Assembly: GCA_033471095.1 (NCBI GenBank)
Contig: CP136752.1
Location: 154,427 to 218,426 of the forward strand
Source: Nitrosopumilaceae archaeon AB1(1)
GTDB taxonomy: Archaea > Thermoproteota > Nitrososphaeria > Nitrososphaerales > Nitrosopumilaceae
DNA: 64,000 bases
Direction of reading: 5' to 3'
Position 1 is the stretch's first letter. The number at the start of each line of letters is the position of its first letter. Shown piece by piece: positions 16,694 to 26,900 of this stretch. A program made the translations under genes and the position numbers. The notes under the pieces are model-generated. The model did no database searches. It was not told where the DNA came from and was given only the letters and a program-made list of their open reading frames with translations.

Positions 16694-19091
16694 TTATTGG
16701 GGCTTGACCACCAGTGAATATACGACCTGCGCCGCCGCCTCCTGAGCTACTGCCATCACCACTACTAGTAAATGGAATAGGTGCAGGTACTTGAGTACTA
16801 GTGGCACCGGTGGAAGATGTTAGAGCATAGGTGGATAGGTGAGTGGTGTAAATTGTTACATGAGTGTTGTCATCTACAAAACATTCGTTTGTGGAAGTAG
16901 TGGTTAAAAGAGTATTAATTTCTGCGATATTACTAGTACCACAGGATGATATCTGGGTTGGTGTAGAGCCAATAGTATTTACATAATATATATTATGATT
17001 ATTTCCACCTTGATTTTCAAATACAATAGACGCAACTGTATCACCTAGGTTGAGATCAATTGTTACATCTCCCAAAGTTATAACTGTAATCGTTACATGA
17101 CTAGTAGTAGTCTGACCTACAGTTGTAGAGGGTATAGTAATAGTAGCAGTACGTGGTGCAAGGAATTGCGAATCCCAAGTACCATCATGAGTAATAATAG
17201 TACTAGTAGGTATCATGACTGTAATGACATTAGTAGATACAAGTTTGGCAGTTAATCCTGCAGTGATATTAGTAGTGTTTAAAGTAGTAGCGACATAATT
17301 GATAGTAACATTTTGATGTTCAGGTGTGAGAATTAATGGTGCGTCCACATGAATAGTGGCAGGAGATAATACCTGATCGTCTGATGAAATGATGTTTTGG
17401 ACACTGAATGATGGGTTATTAGTAAGTATACCATTATTTGCAGTATCTACAATTGAATTTGCATTAATAGTTACCCGAGTACCATCAACTGACTCGATAA
17501 AAACGTTAAATATAGATTCGGTGGCTGTGCTGTTAAAAGTTAGAACCAGAGTAGGATTGTTTGTATAATTAACATTAGAAGGGAAAACGAATCCTATAAG
17601 CAATTGTGATGGATTAGTTATACTTACATTTTCACTAAATGTAATGGATAGAGTGTGTGTTTGAGCATCATATACTGGAGTACCAACGACTGTTGGGGCA
17701 ATAGTGTCACGAACAATTACAGTTCTATTCACTTGGATAGCATCTCCTACCGAATTCGTAGAGTCGTATGTGATGGTATAGTTGCCCAAGGTATCAGGAT
17801 TTACAGTGTCACCGCCAATGACTATTGTAGAGCCATCATGAGTGGCAGCTCCCAGTTCAGAGTAGGATGTGCCTTGCTCTACGTAAATAGTAGCATTACC
17901 ATCCAGTGTAATGATTGGTGAATATAAGGTGGTATATCCCAGTATCACAGCAACTAGACTATTATTTGCAGCATCTGTGATGCCAAGTCCAGTAAGAGTC
18001 AAATTATTGCTAAGAGTTGCTTGATTTATAATGTAAGATCGGGATACAGCCGAAGGATAAGTTACAACCAAAGTAGGATTGTTTGTATAATTAATAACAC
18101 CAGAAAAGTTATTGGAACCAGATAAAACAAATTCTAATGAGTCAGTTATAGTTACATTTTCACTAAATGTAATGGTTAGAGTGTTTGTCACAGTATTATA
18201 AATCGGGGTACCAACGACTGTTGGTGGAGTAGTGTCACGAACAACTATAGTTCTATTCACTTGGGTGGCATTATTTCCTGCTGAATCAACAGAGTCATAG
18301 GTGACGGTATAATTTCCCACGAGAGATGAATTTACAGTGTCACCACCAATTGTTACTAGAGAACCATCATCAGTAGTGGCGTTTTGCTCATTATATGTAG
18401 CGCCAACAAATAGTGTTATGGTACTATTGCCATTCAGTGTGATTACTGGGGGAGTAGTGTCACTAACAATTACAAGCCTATTCACTTGGGTGGCATTATT
18501 TCCTGCTGAATCAACAGAGTCATAGGTGACGGTATAATTTCCCACGAGAGATGAATTTACAGTGTCACCACCAATTGTTACTGGAGAGCCATCATCAGTA
18601 GTGGCGTTTTGCTCAGAGTAGGATGAGTCAAGTTCTACATAAACAGTAGCATTACCAATTAGTGTGATTACTGGGGGAGTATTATCTGGTGCATCAGAAA
18701 TTATCACAGTTCTAACAACTTGGGTGGCATTATTTCCTGCTGAATCAACAGAGTCATAGGTGACGGTATAATTTCCCATGAGAGATGAATTTACAGTGTC
18801 ACCACCAATTGTTACTGGAGAGTCATCATCAGTAGTGGCGTTTTGCTCATTATATGTAGCGCCAACAAATAGTGTTATGGTACTATTGCCATTCAGTGTG
18901 ATTACTGGGGGAATAGTGTCACTAACAATTACAAGCCTATTCACTTGGGTGGCATTATTTCCTGCTGAATCAACAGAGTCATAGGTGACGGTATAATTTC
19001 CCACGAGAGATGAATTTACAGTGTCACCACCAATTGTTACTAGTAGAGTTATCATCAGTAGTGGCGTTTTGCTCAGAGTAGGATGAGTCAA
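16650..19091 (-). CDS. giant surface protein, piece with last Ig-like repeats and terminal beta domains
   Basis: An 813-residue open piece. It covers about four Ig-like repeats, a SwmB-like domain (TLTITFSENVTITDSLEFVL), another Ig-like domain, a second SwmB-like domain (TLSITFSENVSITNPSQLLI) and a long terminal beta domain. The latter contains VTIDLNLGDTVASIVFENQG and a Cys pair (SSCGTSN, NECFVDD). It ends in a Gly-rich stretch, SSGGGGAGRIFTGGQAPIIA. The upstream break near 19043 is one extra base. The last residues before its stop are the beginning of the next domain, so the stop at 16650 is an artefact of a frameshift. Confidence 0.6.
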   Translation of the reverse strand: MTHPTLSKTPLLMITLLVTIGGDTVNSSLVGNYTVTYDSVDSAGNNATQVNRLVIVSDTIPPVITLNGNSTITLFVGATYNEQNATTDDDSPVTIGGDTVNSSLMGNYTVTYDSVDSAGNNATQVVRTVIISDAPDNTPPVITLIGNATVYVELDSSYSEQNATTDDGSPVTIGGDTVNSSLVGNYTVTYDSVDSAGNNATQVNRLVIVSDTTPPVITLNGNSTITLFVGATYNEQNATTDDGSLVTIGGDTVNSSLVGNYTVTYDSVDSAGNNATQVNRTIVVRDTTPPTVVGTPIYNTVTNTLTITFSENVTITDSLEFVLSGSNNFSGVINYTNNPTLVVTYPSAVSRSYIINQATLSNNLTLTGLGITDAANNSLVAVILGYTTLYSPIITLDGNATIYVEQGTSYSELGAATHDGSTIVIGGDTVNPDTLGNYTITYDSTNSVGDAIQVNRTVIVRDTIAPTVVGTPVYDAQTHTLSITFSENVSITNPSQLLIGFVFPSNVNYTNNPTLVLTFNSTATESIFNVFIESVDGTRVTINANSIVDTANNGILTNNPSFSVQNIISSDDQVLSPATIHVDAPLILTPEHQNVTINYVATTLNTTNITAGLTAKLVSTNVITVMIPTSTIITHDGTWDSQFLAPRTATITIPSTTVGQTTTSHVTITVITLGDVTIDLNLGDTVASIVFENQGGNNHNIYYVNTIGSTPTQISSCGTSNIAEINTLLTTTSTNECFVDDNTHVTIYTTHLSTYALTSSTGATSTQVPAPIPFTSSGDGSSSGGGGAGRIFTGGQAPIIAEAIIHKVSWEVS

Positions 19092-20010
19092 GTTCTACAT
19101 AAACAGTAGCATTACCAATTAGTGTGATTACTGGGGGAGTATTATCTGGTGTATCAGAAATTATCACAGTTCTAACAACTTGGGTGGCATTATTTCCTGC
19201 TGAATCAACAGAGTCATAGGTGACGGTATAATTTCCCATGAGAGATGAATTTACAGTGTCACCACCAATTGTTACTGGAGAGTCATCATCAGTAGTGGCG
19301 TTTTGCTCATTATATGTAGCGCCAACAAATAGTGTTATGATACTATTGCCATTCAGTGTGATTACTGGGGGAATAGTGTCACTAACAATTACAAGCCTAT
19401 TCACTTGGGTGGCATTATTTCCTGCTGAATCAACAGAGTCATAGGTGACGGTATAATTTCCCACGAGAGATGAATTTACAGTGTCACCACCAATTGTTAC
19501 TGGAGAGTTATCATCAGTAGTGGCGTTTTGCTCAGAGTAGGATGAGTCAAGTTCTACATAAACAGTAGCATTACCAATTAGTGTGATTACTGGGGGAGTA
19601 TTATCTGGTGTATCAGAAATTATCACAGTTCTAACAACTTGGGTGGCATTATTTCCTGCTGAATCAACAGAGTCATAGGTGACGGTATAATTTCCCATGA
19701 GAGATGAATTTACAGTGTCACCACCAATTGTTACTGGAGAGTCATCATCAGTAGTGGCGTTTTGCTCATTATATGTAGCGCCAACAAATAGTGTTATGGT
19801 ACTATTGCCATTCAGTGTGATTACTGGGGGAATAGTGTCACTAACAATTACAAGCCTATTCACTTGGGTGGCATTATTTCCTGCTGAATCAACAGAGTCA
19901 TAGGTGACGGTATAATTTCCCACGAGAGATGAATTTACAGTGTCACCACCAATTGTTACTAGAGAGTTATCATCAGTAGTGGCGTTTTGCTCAGAGTAGG
20001 AATGAGTCAA
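19024..20010 (-). CDS. giant surface protein, Ig-repeat piece
   Basis: A 328-residue open stretch holding about four Ig-like repeats of alternating A and B type. It is bounded upstream by the recurring +1 lesion at about 20001 and downstream by one extra base at about 19043. The apparent TTG start overlaps the stop of the upstream piece by 20 bases, so reinitiation is possible, but it has no signal peptide of its own. Confidence 0.45.
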   Translation of the reverse strand: MTHSYSEQNATTDDNSLVTIGGDTVNSSLVGNYTVTYDSVDSAGNNATQVNRLVIVSDTIPPVITLNGNSTITLFVGATYNEQNATTDDDSPVTIGGDTVNSSLMGNYTVTYDSVDSAGNNATQVVRTVIISDTPDNTPPVITLIGNATVYVELDSSYSEQNATTDDNSPVTIGGDTVNSSLVGNYTVTYDSVDSAGNNATQVNRLVIVSDTIPPVITLNGNSIITLFVGATYNEQNATTDDDSPVTIGGDTVNSSLMGNYTVTYDSVDSAGNNATQVVRTVIISDTPDNTPPVITLIGNATVYVELDSSYSEQNATTDDNSTSNNWW

Positions 20011-20929
20011 GTTCTACATAAACAGTAGCATTACCAATTAGTGTGATTACTGGGGGAGTATTATCTGGTGCATCAGAAATTATCACAGTTCTAACAACTT
20101 GGGTGGCATTATTTCCTGCTGAATCAACAGAGTCATAGGTGACGGTATAATTTCCCATGAGAGATGAATTTACAGTGTCACCACCAATTGTTACTGGAGA
20201 GTCATCATCAGTAGTGGCGTTTTGCTCATTATATGTAGCGCCAACAAATAGTGTTATGGTACTATTGCCATTCAGTGTGATTACTGGGGGAATAGTGTCA
20301 CTAACAATTACAAGCCTATTCACTTGGGTGGCATTATTTCCTGCTGAATCAACAGAGTCATAGGTGACGGTATAATTTCCCACGAGAGATGAATTTACAG
20401 TGTCACCACCAATTGTTACTAGAGAACCATCATCAGTAGTGGCGTTTTGCTCAGAGTAGGATGAGTCAAGTTCTACATAAACAGTAGCATTACCAATTAG
20501 TGTGATTACTGGGGGAGTATTATCTGGTGCATCAGAAATTATTACAGTTCTAACAACTTGGGTGGCATTATTTCCTGCTGAATCAACAGAGTCATAGGTG
20601 ACGGTATAATTTCCCATGAGAGATGAATTTACAGTGTCACCACCAATTGTTACTGGAGAGTCATCATCAGTAGTGGCGTTTTGCTCATTATATGTAGCGC
20701 CAACAAATAGTGTTATGGTACTATTGCCATTCAGTGTGATTACTGGGGGAATAGTGTCACTAACAATTACAAGCCTATTCACTTGGGTGGCATTATTTCC
20801 TGCTGAATCAACAGAGTCATAGGTGACGGTATAATTTCCCACGAGAGATGAATTTACAGTGTCACCACCAATTGTTACTGGAGAGTTATCATCAGTAGTG
20901 GCGTTTTGCTCAGAGTAGGAATGAGTCAA
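19991..20929 (-). CDS. giant surface protein, Ig-repeat piece
   Basis: A 312-residue stretch of about four Ig-like repeats between two copies of the same +1 lesion (about 20920 and 20001). The last codons read LDSFLL before the stop, where intact copies read LDSSYSEQ. It has no export signal of its own. Confidence 0.45.
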   Translation of the reverse strand: MTHSYSEQNATTDDNSPVTIGGDTVNSSLVGNYTVTYDSVDSAGNNATQVNRLVIVSDTIPPVITLNGNSTITLFVGATYNEQNATTDDDSPVTIGGDTVNSSLMGNYTVTYDSVDSAGNNATQVVRTVIISDAPDNTPPVITLIGNATVYVELDSSYSEQNATTDDGSLVTIGGDTVNSSLVGNYTVTYDSVDSAGNNATQVNRLVIVSDTIPPVITLNGNSTITLFVGATYNEQNATTDDDSPVTIGGDTVNSSLMGNYTVTYDSVDSAGNNATQVVRTVIISDAPDNTPPVITLIGNATVYVELDSFLL

Positions 20930-21389
20930 GTTCTACATAAACAGTAGCATTACCAATTAGTGTGATTACTGGGGGAGTATTATCTGGTGCATCAGAAATT
21001 ATCACAGTTCTAACAACTTGGGTGGCATTATTTCCTGCTGAATCAACAGAGTCATAGGTGACGGTATAATTTCCCATGAGAGATGAATTTACAGTGTCAC
21101 CACCAATTGTTACTGGAGAGTCATCATCAGTAGTGGCGTTTTGCTCATTATATGTAGCGCCAACAAATAGTGTTATGGTACTATTGCCATTCAGTGTGAT
21201 TACTGGGGGAATAGTGTCACTAACAATTACAAGCCTATTCACTTGGGTGGCATTATTTCCTGCTGAATCAACAGAGTCATAGGTGACGGTATAATTTCCC
21301 TTGAGAGATGAATTTACAGTGTCACCACCAATTGTTACTGGAGAGTTATCATCAGTAGTGGCGTTTTGCTCAGAGTAGGAATGAGTCAA
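20910..21389 (-). CDS. giant surface protein, Ig-repeat piece
   Basis: A 159-residue stretch equal to one A+B repeat dimer of 460 bp between two copies of the same +1 lesion (about 21380 and 20920). Each such dimer carries the lesion at the same base. Confidence 0.45.
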   Translation of the reverse strand: MTHSYSEQNATTDDNSPVTIGGDTVNSSLKGNYTVTYDSVDSAGNNATQVNRLVIVSDTIPPVITLNGNSTITLFVGATYNEQNATTDDDSPVTIGGDTVNSSLMGNYTVTYDSVDSAGNNATQVVRTVIISDAPDNTPPVITLIGNATVYVELDSFLL

Positions 21390-21624
21390 GTTCTACATAA
21401 ACAGTAGCATTACCAATTAGTGTGATTACTGGGGGAGTATCATCTGGTGCATCAGAAATTATTACAGTTCTAACAACTTGGGTGGCATTATTTCCTGCTG
21501 AATCAACAGAGTCATAGGTGACGGTATAATTTCCCACGAGAGATGAATTTACAGTGTCACCACCAATTGTTACTAGAGAACCATCATCAGTAGTGGCGTT
21601 TTGCTCAGAGTAGGAATGAGTCAA
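21370..21624 (-). CDS. giant surface protein, Ig-repeat piece
   Basis: An 84-residue stretch equal to a single Ig-like repeat between two copies of the +1 lesion (about 21615 and 21380). It lacks the B-type repeat, so the array lost or gained half a dimer here, a sign of unequal recombination. Confidence 0.45.
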   Translation of the reverse strand: MTHSYSEQNATTDDGSLVTIGGDTVNSSLVGNYTVTYDSVDSAGNNATQVVRTVIISDAPDDTPPVITLIGNATVYVELDSFLL

Positions 21625-22231
21625 GTTCTACATAAACAGTAGCATTACCAATTAGTGTGATTACTGGGGGAGTATTATCTGGTGCATCAGAAATTATTAC
21701 AGTTCTAACAACTTGGGTGGCATTATTTCCTGCTGAATCAACAGAGTCATAGGTGACGGTATAATTTCCCATGAGAGATGAATTTACAGTGTCACCACCA
21801 ATTGTTACTGGAGAGTCATCATCAGTAGTGGCGTTTTGCTCATTATATGTAGCGCCAACAAATAGTGTTATGGTACTATTGCCATTCAGTGTGATTACTG
21901 GGGGAATAGTGTCACTAACAATTACAAGCCTATTCACTTGGGTGGCATTATTTCCTGCTGAATCAACAGAGTCATAGGTGACGGTATAATTTCCCACGAG
22001 AGATGAATTTACAGTGTCACCACCAATTGTTACTGGAGAGTTATCATCAGTAGTGGCGTTTTGCTCAGAGTAGGATGAGTCAAGTTCTACATAAACAGTA
22101 GCATTACCAATTAGTGTGATTACTGGGGGAGTATTATCTGGTGCATCAGAAATTATCACAGTTCTAACAACTTGGGTGGCATTATTTCCTGCTGAATCAA
22201 CAGAGTCATAGGTGACGGTATAATTTCCCAT
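21605..22231 (-). CDS. giant surface protein, Ig-repeat piece
   Basis: A 208-residue stretch of about three Ig-like repeats. Its upstream break is an extra G at about 22232, where the two normal variants of this site (CCCATGAGAG and CCCTGGAGAG) appear merged as CCCATGGAGAG. Its downstream end is the recurring LDSFLL lesion. Confidence 0.45.
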   Translation of the reverse strand: MGNYTVTYDSVDSAGNNATQVVRTVIISDAPDNTPPVITLIGNATVYVELDSSYSEQNATTDDNSPVTIGGDTVNSSLVGNYTVTYDSVDSAGNNATQVNRLVIVSDTIPPVITLNGNSTITLFVGATYNEQNATTDDDSPVTIGGDTVNSSLMGNYTVTYDSVDSAGNNATQVVRTVIISDAPDNTPPVITLIGNATVYVELDSFLL

Positions 22232-23938
22232 GGAGAGATGAATTTACAGTGTCACCACCAATTGTTACTGGAGAGTCATCATCAGTAGTGGCGTTTTGCT
22301 CATTATATGTAGCGCCAACAAATAGTGTTATGGTACTATTGCCATTCAGTGTGATTACTGGGGGAATAGTGTCACTAACAATTACAAGCCTATTCACTTG
22401 GGTGGCATTATTTCCTGCTGAATCAACAGAGTCATAGGTGACGGTATAATTTCCCTTGAGAGATGAATTTACAGTGTCACCACCAATTGTTACTGGAGAG
22501 TTATCATCAGTAGTGGCGTTTTGCTCAGAGTAGGATGAGTCAAGTTCTACATAAACAGTAGCATTACCAATTAGTGTGATTACTGGGGGAGTATCATCTG
22601 GTGCATCAGAAATTATTACAGTTCTAACAACTTGGGTGGCATTATTTCCTGCTGAATCAACAGAGTTGTATGTGACGATATAATTTCCCTGGAGAGATGA
22701 ATTTACAGTGTCACCACCAATTGTTACTGGAGAGTTATCATCAGTAGTGGCGTTTTGCTCATTATATGTAGCGCCAACAAATAGTGTTATGGTACTATTG
22801 CCATTCAGTGTGATTACTGGGGGAATAGTGTCACTAACAATTACAAGCCTATTCACTTGGGTGGCATTATTTCCTGCTGAATCAACAGAGTCATAGGTGA
22901 CGGTATAATTTCCCTTGAGAGATGAATTTACAGTGTCACCACCAATTGTTACTGGAGAGTTATCATCAGTAGTGGCGTTTTGCTCAGAGTAGGATGAGTC
23001 AAGTTCTACATAAACAGTAGCATTACCAATTAGTGTGATTACTGGGGGAGTATTATCTGGTGCATCAGAAATTATTACAGTTCTAACAACTTGGGTGGCA
23101 TTATTTCCTGCTGAATCAACAGAGTTGTATGTGACGATATAATTTCCCTGGAGAGATGAATTTACAGTGTCACCACCAATTGTTACTGGAGAGTTATCAT
23201 CAGTAGTGGCGTTTTGCTCATTATATGTAGCGCCAACAAATAGTGTTATGGTACTATTGCCATTCAGTGTGATTACTGGGGGAATAGTGTCACTAACAAT
23301 TACAAGCCTATTCACTTGGGTGGCATTATTTCCTGCTGAATCAACAGAGTCATAGGTGACGGTATAATTTCCCTTGAGAGATGAATTTACAGTGTCACCA
23401 CCAATTGTTACTGGAGAGTTATCATCAGTAGTGGCGTTTTGCTCAGAGTAGGATGAGTCAAGTTCTACATAAACAGTAGCATTACCAATTAGTGTGATTA
23501 CTGGGGGAATAGTATCTGAAATGTTGTTAATTACAGATTGGTTTACAAAGTTTTCTAGTGTTATGTCTGTACTTTGAGTAGAGTGTATTCCACCACTAGT
23601 TTTATTATATGAGATAGTGATGATTTCATTTGCAAAGAGAGTTCCGTTTATAATCAGAGTAACAGAGGAAGAGTCAAAAGTAATTAGAAATATACCAGCA
23701 GATCTACTAGTAAGAGTAAAGTCAGTAGTAGGAAAAGTCGAATAGTTAATGTTTTCACTAAAAGTAATTGTAATAATAGAACCAGCTGTATCGGTAATAG
23801 CAGAAGTTATTACTATACTTCTATCTTCAGGTGCAGATATACGAACAACTATAGTTCTAGTTACCTGAATAGCATCATTTCCTGCTGAATCAACAGAGTC
23901 ATAGGTGACGGTATAATTTCCCTTGAGAGTATTTGAAT
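22206..23938 (-). CDS. giant surface protein, piece entering the main Ig array
   Basis: The frame is open from 23938 to 22206, although the first usual start codon is a GTG at 23315. The early part holds one Ig-like domain and a SwmB-like domain (TFSENINYSTFPTTDFTLTS), then about five Ig-like repeats. Its upstream break is two extra bases at about 23955 (CCAATAATG for CCAATTG), and its downstream break the extra G at about 22232. Confidence 0.5.
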
Positions 23939-26900
23939 CTACAGTGTCACCACCAATAATGTTACTGGAGAGTTGTCATCAGTAGTGGCGTTTTGCTCAG
24001 AGTAGGATGAGTCAAGTTCTACATAAACGGTATTATTGCCATTCAGTGTGATTACTGGGGGAGTAATATCTAAAATGTTGTTAATTACAGGTTGATTCAC
24101 AAAGTTTTCTAGTGTTATGTCTGTATTTTGAGTAGAGTTTATTTCACCACTAGTTTTAGTATATGAGATAGTGATGATTTCATTTGCCAAGAGATTTCTG
24201 CTTAAATTCAGAGTAATTGAAGAGGAGTTTGATGTTATGCTATCTATTGTAGCAGATGTACCAGTAAGAGTAAAGTCTGTAGTAGGAATAACCGAATAGA
24301 TAATGTTTTCATTAAAAGTAATTATAATGTTATCACCTTGTGTGTTGGTAATAGCAGAAGTTATTACTACACTTCTATCTTCAGGTGCAGATATAGTAAA
24401 GAAAGTAGAAGGAGAGTTTTGATTTGCATACTCTGTTGCAATCCAGTCTGCAGAGCGAGCAGTAGATGATAGTCGGAATTCATCGAATTTGCCATCAAAG
24501 TATTGATCATTTGCCAAATTGGATTTTCCGATATAGTTTGATGCTCTACTCTCATTAAGAGATGTATGTACAGCACCACTAGTAATTGAGGCGCCATTTT
24601 TGTAGATAGTTGCTGTACCTGATGATTCATGTACAACTGTAAAGTATGCCCATTGACCTGTCTGCAAAACACTATTAGATATGATACTCTGAGTGGTGGC
24701 ACCCTGTAGCATATTATATGTCAAATTCGCAGTAGATGCATAGGTAGAAAATAGAATATTGTCTCGTCTATCACCATTGCCAAAATCAACGATTCTAGCC
24801 CATCTTTTAAGGGCATCAATATTTGCCCATGCCGAGATGGTAAAGTCTGTATTGAAAAATAGACTACTTGCCAAGTCTGGAAGATCAAGATAATCTCCGT
24901 TGATGTCGTCTACTCCATCAAAGTTTAGTCCATTACCAATTTGTGCAGATACTAAATCATTAGATTCAAAGGGAGTAGAGATTGTAGATCGTGGTGTTGC
25001 ATGACAATCATTCCCTGATGAGTCTAGTGTAGATTGTGCACCAAAAGTGGATTGATCCATGTGATAAATTATTTCATAGTCTGAATCCCAAACATCAGGA
25101 TACGGAATAGGTGACGCTGTTGAGACATTATAATACATGTAGAGTATGGTATCACCGGTACTGCTCAAAGTAGGTAGACGAACCCAAGCTACTAGGGTAC
25201 CGGTAGTGATATTATTAGTAAATGACTCAATTTCATGCCGTAATATAGTAAATCCATCACTGCTTGTGAAAATAATATCAGCACCGTTAGGTAGAACAGA
25301 TGAATTGCTCAAAGCAGAATCAGAGATGCTTACTAGAAGGGTAAAGTTTTGAAGAGTTGTAGTTATTTGGTTACTATTAATAGTAATTTTCTGTCTAGTA
25401 TTCCAATCAGATTGCAGGAGATCAGAAAAGACATCATTAATCACAGATACATCTTGGAAACTAGATAGAGCGGTGTTTTGGTAATTGAGTGTGGTTGATG
25501 ACGCTGCACTAAAACTCAGGCTGACGCTTTGACCAAGGTCTATTGTAGAGTTTAGTGTTAAAGTAATGGTATCATCAGATGCGGTTACCGAAACTATACC
25601 AATACTAGTTTCATTAAGAGTAAAGTCTGTAGTGATGAAATTAAATGAGACTAGATTGTGAGAGAGAAAAAGAAGAATAGAGTCACCAAGTTTGTTTGTG
25701 TATATAGAGTGAACAGAAAAGATATCAGCTAGAACATTATTGTTTACAGGTAGTAATGAGAAGGAACCTACCACCAATGGTACAGTATCATTTATCACAC
25801 CTGATCCCTGTACATATGATAGGAGAGTGGTTTGATTAAACAGGATATTATTATTTAGATTAAGAACCAGAGTGTTAGCAATTGTAGTAATGCTTGAAGG
25901 AATAGTGGTAGTACCATTGGTAGTTATCGTAAAGTTTGATTCAGATACACCAGTCAGAGTAATATTATTATCAAAGGTAAGAATTATCGAGTCACCAGAG
26001 GTACTAGTATTGACTGATGTAAACTCCAAATATGGAAGTATAAGATTATGAACAAGTGAGCCATTAACAAATGCTAGGGCAGTACCGTTTTGATCATTAA
26101 TGGTAGTACTGGTACCACCAGTATTGTTGTAAGATAGTGTAAAGTTTTGTCCACTAGGTATTATACCGTTAATACTTAGATCAATTACATTACTACTAGT
26201 AGAATTAAAACCGGAAACAGTAAAACCAGTTTTGTTGAAAGTAAAGTCAGAAGGCGATGGATTATTCAGTGTGACAGATTCATTAAATGTCAGAGTGATA
26301 ACACTTCCAAGTAGATTAGTGGAAGCACTAGTAATAACAGGTGGTGTTTGTGGAATATTATTTGCTACAACGATATTGACAAAGTCTGCAAGATGAGTGC
26401 CGTTTGTATCTGTGATTCCATTTGATGTCACAGATTTAGAGTAATTCATTCCAATGGTTTCATTTGTTAAAATACTGGTTGTTGCCATATCAACTATATT
26501 ATTACTAGTCTTGGTAAATCCAGTTATATTTATAGAATATGTAGTGTTGAAGGCAAAGTCTGATGGTACTGGGTTTGATAGTATTATAGTCTCATCAAAT
26601 GTTAGAGTAATTATATTACCCAAGTTGTTGGTAGCTGCACTAGTAATAACAGGTAGTGTTTTTGGAACGTTATTATTCACATGTTGATTCACAAAGTTTT
26701 CTAGTGTTATGTCTGTATTTTGAGTAGAGTTTATTTCACCACTAGTTTTAGTATATGAGATAGTGATGGTTTCATTTGACAAGAGATTTCCGCTTAAATT
26801 CAGAGTAATTGAAGAGGAGTTTGATGTTATACTATCTATTGTAGTAGATGTTCCATTAAGAGTAAAGTCAGTAGTAGGAATAACCGAATAGGTAATGTTT

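Larger units (their letters stand above)
18230..23520 (-). repeat. main Ig-like repeat array, about 23 units of about 230 bp
   Basis: Nearly identical units of about 76 codons are arranged as alternating A and B types. The A type contains VITLIGNATVYVELDSSYSE and the B type VITLNGNSTITLFVGATYNE; both continue TVNSSL, GNYTVTYDSVDSAGNNATQV. The A+B dimer recurs every 459-460 bp, a higher-order repeat. The extra base in the 460-bp units is a frameshift. The pattern belongs to the DUF5011/Cry22-like Ig family used in bacterial and archaeal adhesins. Confidence 0.85.

Noticed and set aside
18337..23355. Many identical 62-72-residue plus-strand frames (MRDEFTVSPPIVTGE)
   Set aside because: They are the antisense of the Ig repeats on the minus strand and recur only because the DNA repeats.
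18230..23520. The regular array considered as a CRISPR
   Set aside because: Units of about 230 bp are coding and nearly identical throughout, with no unique spacers and no cas genes.
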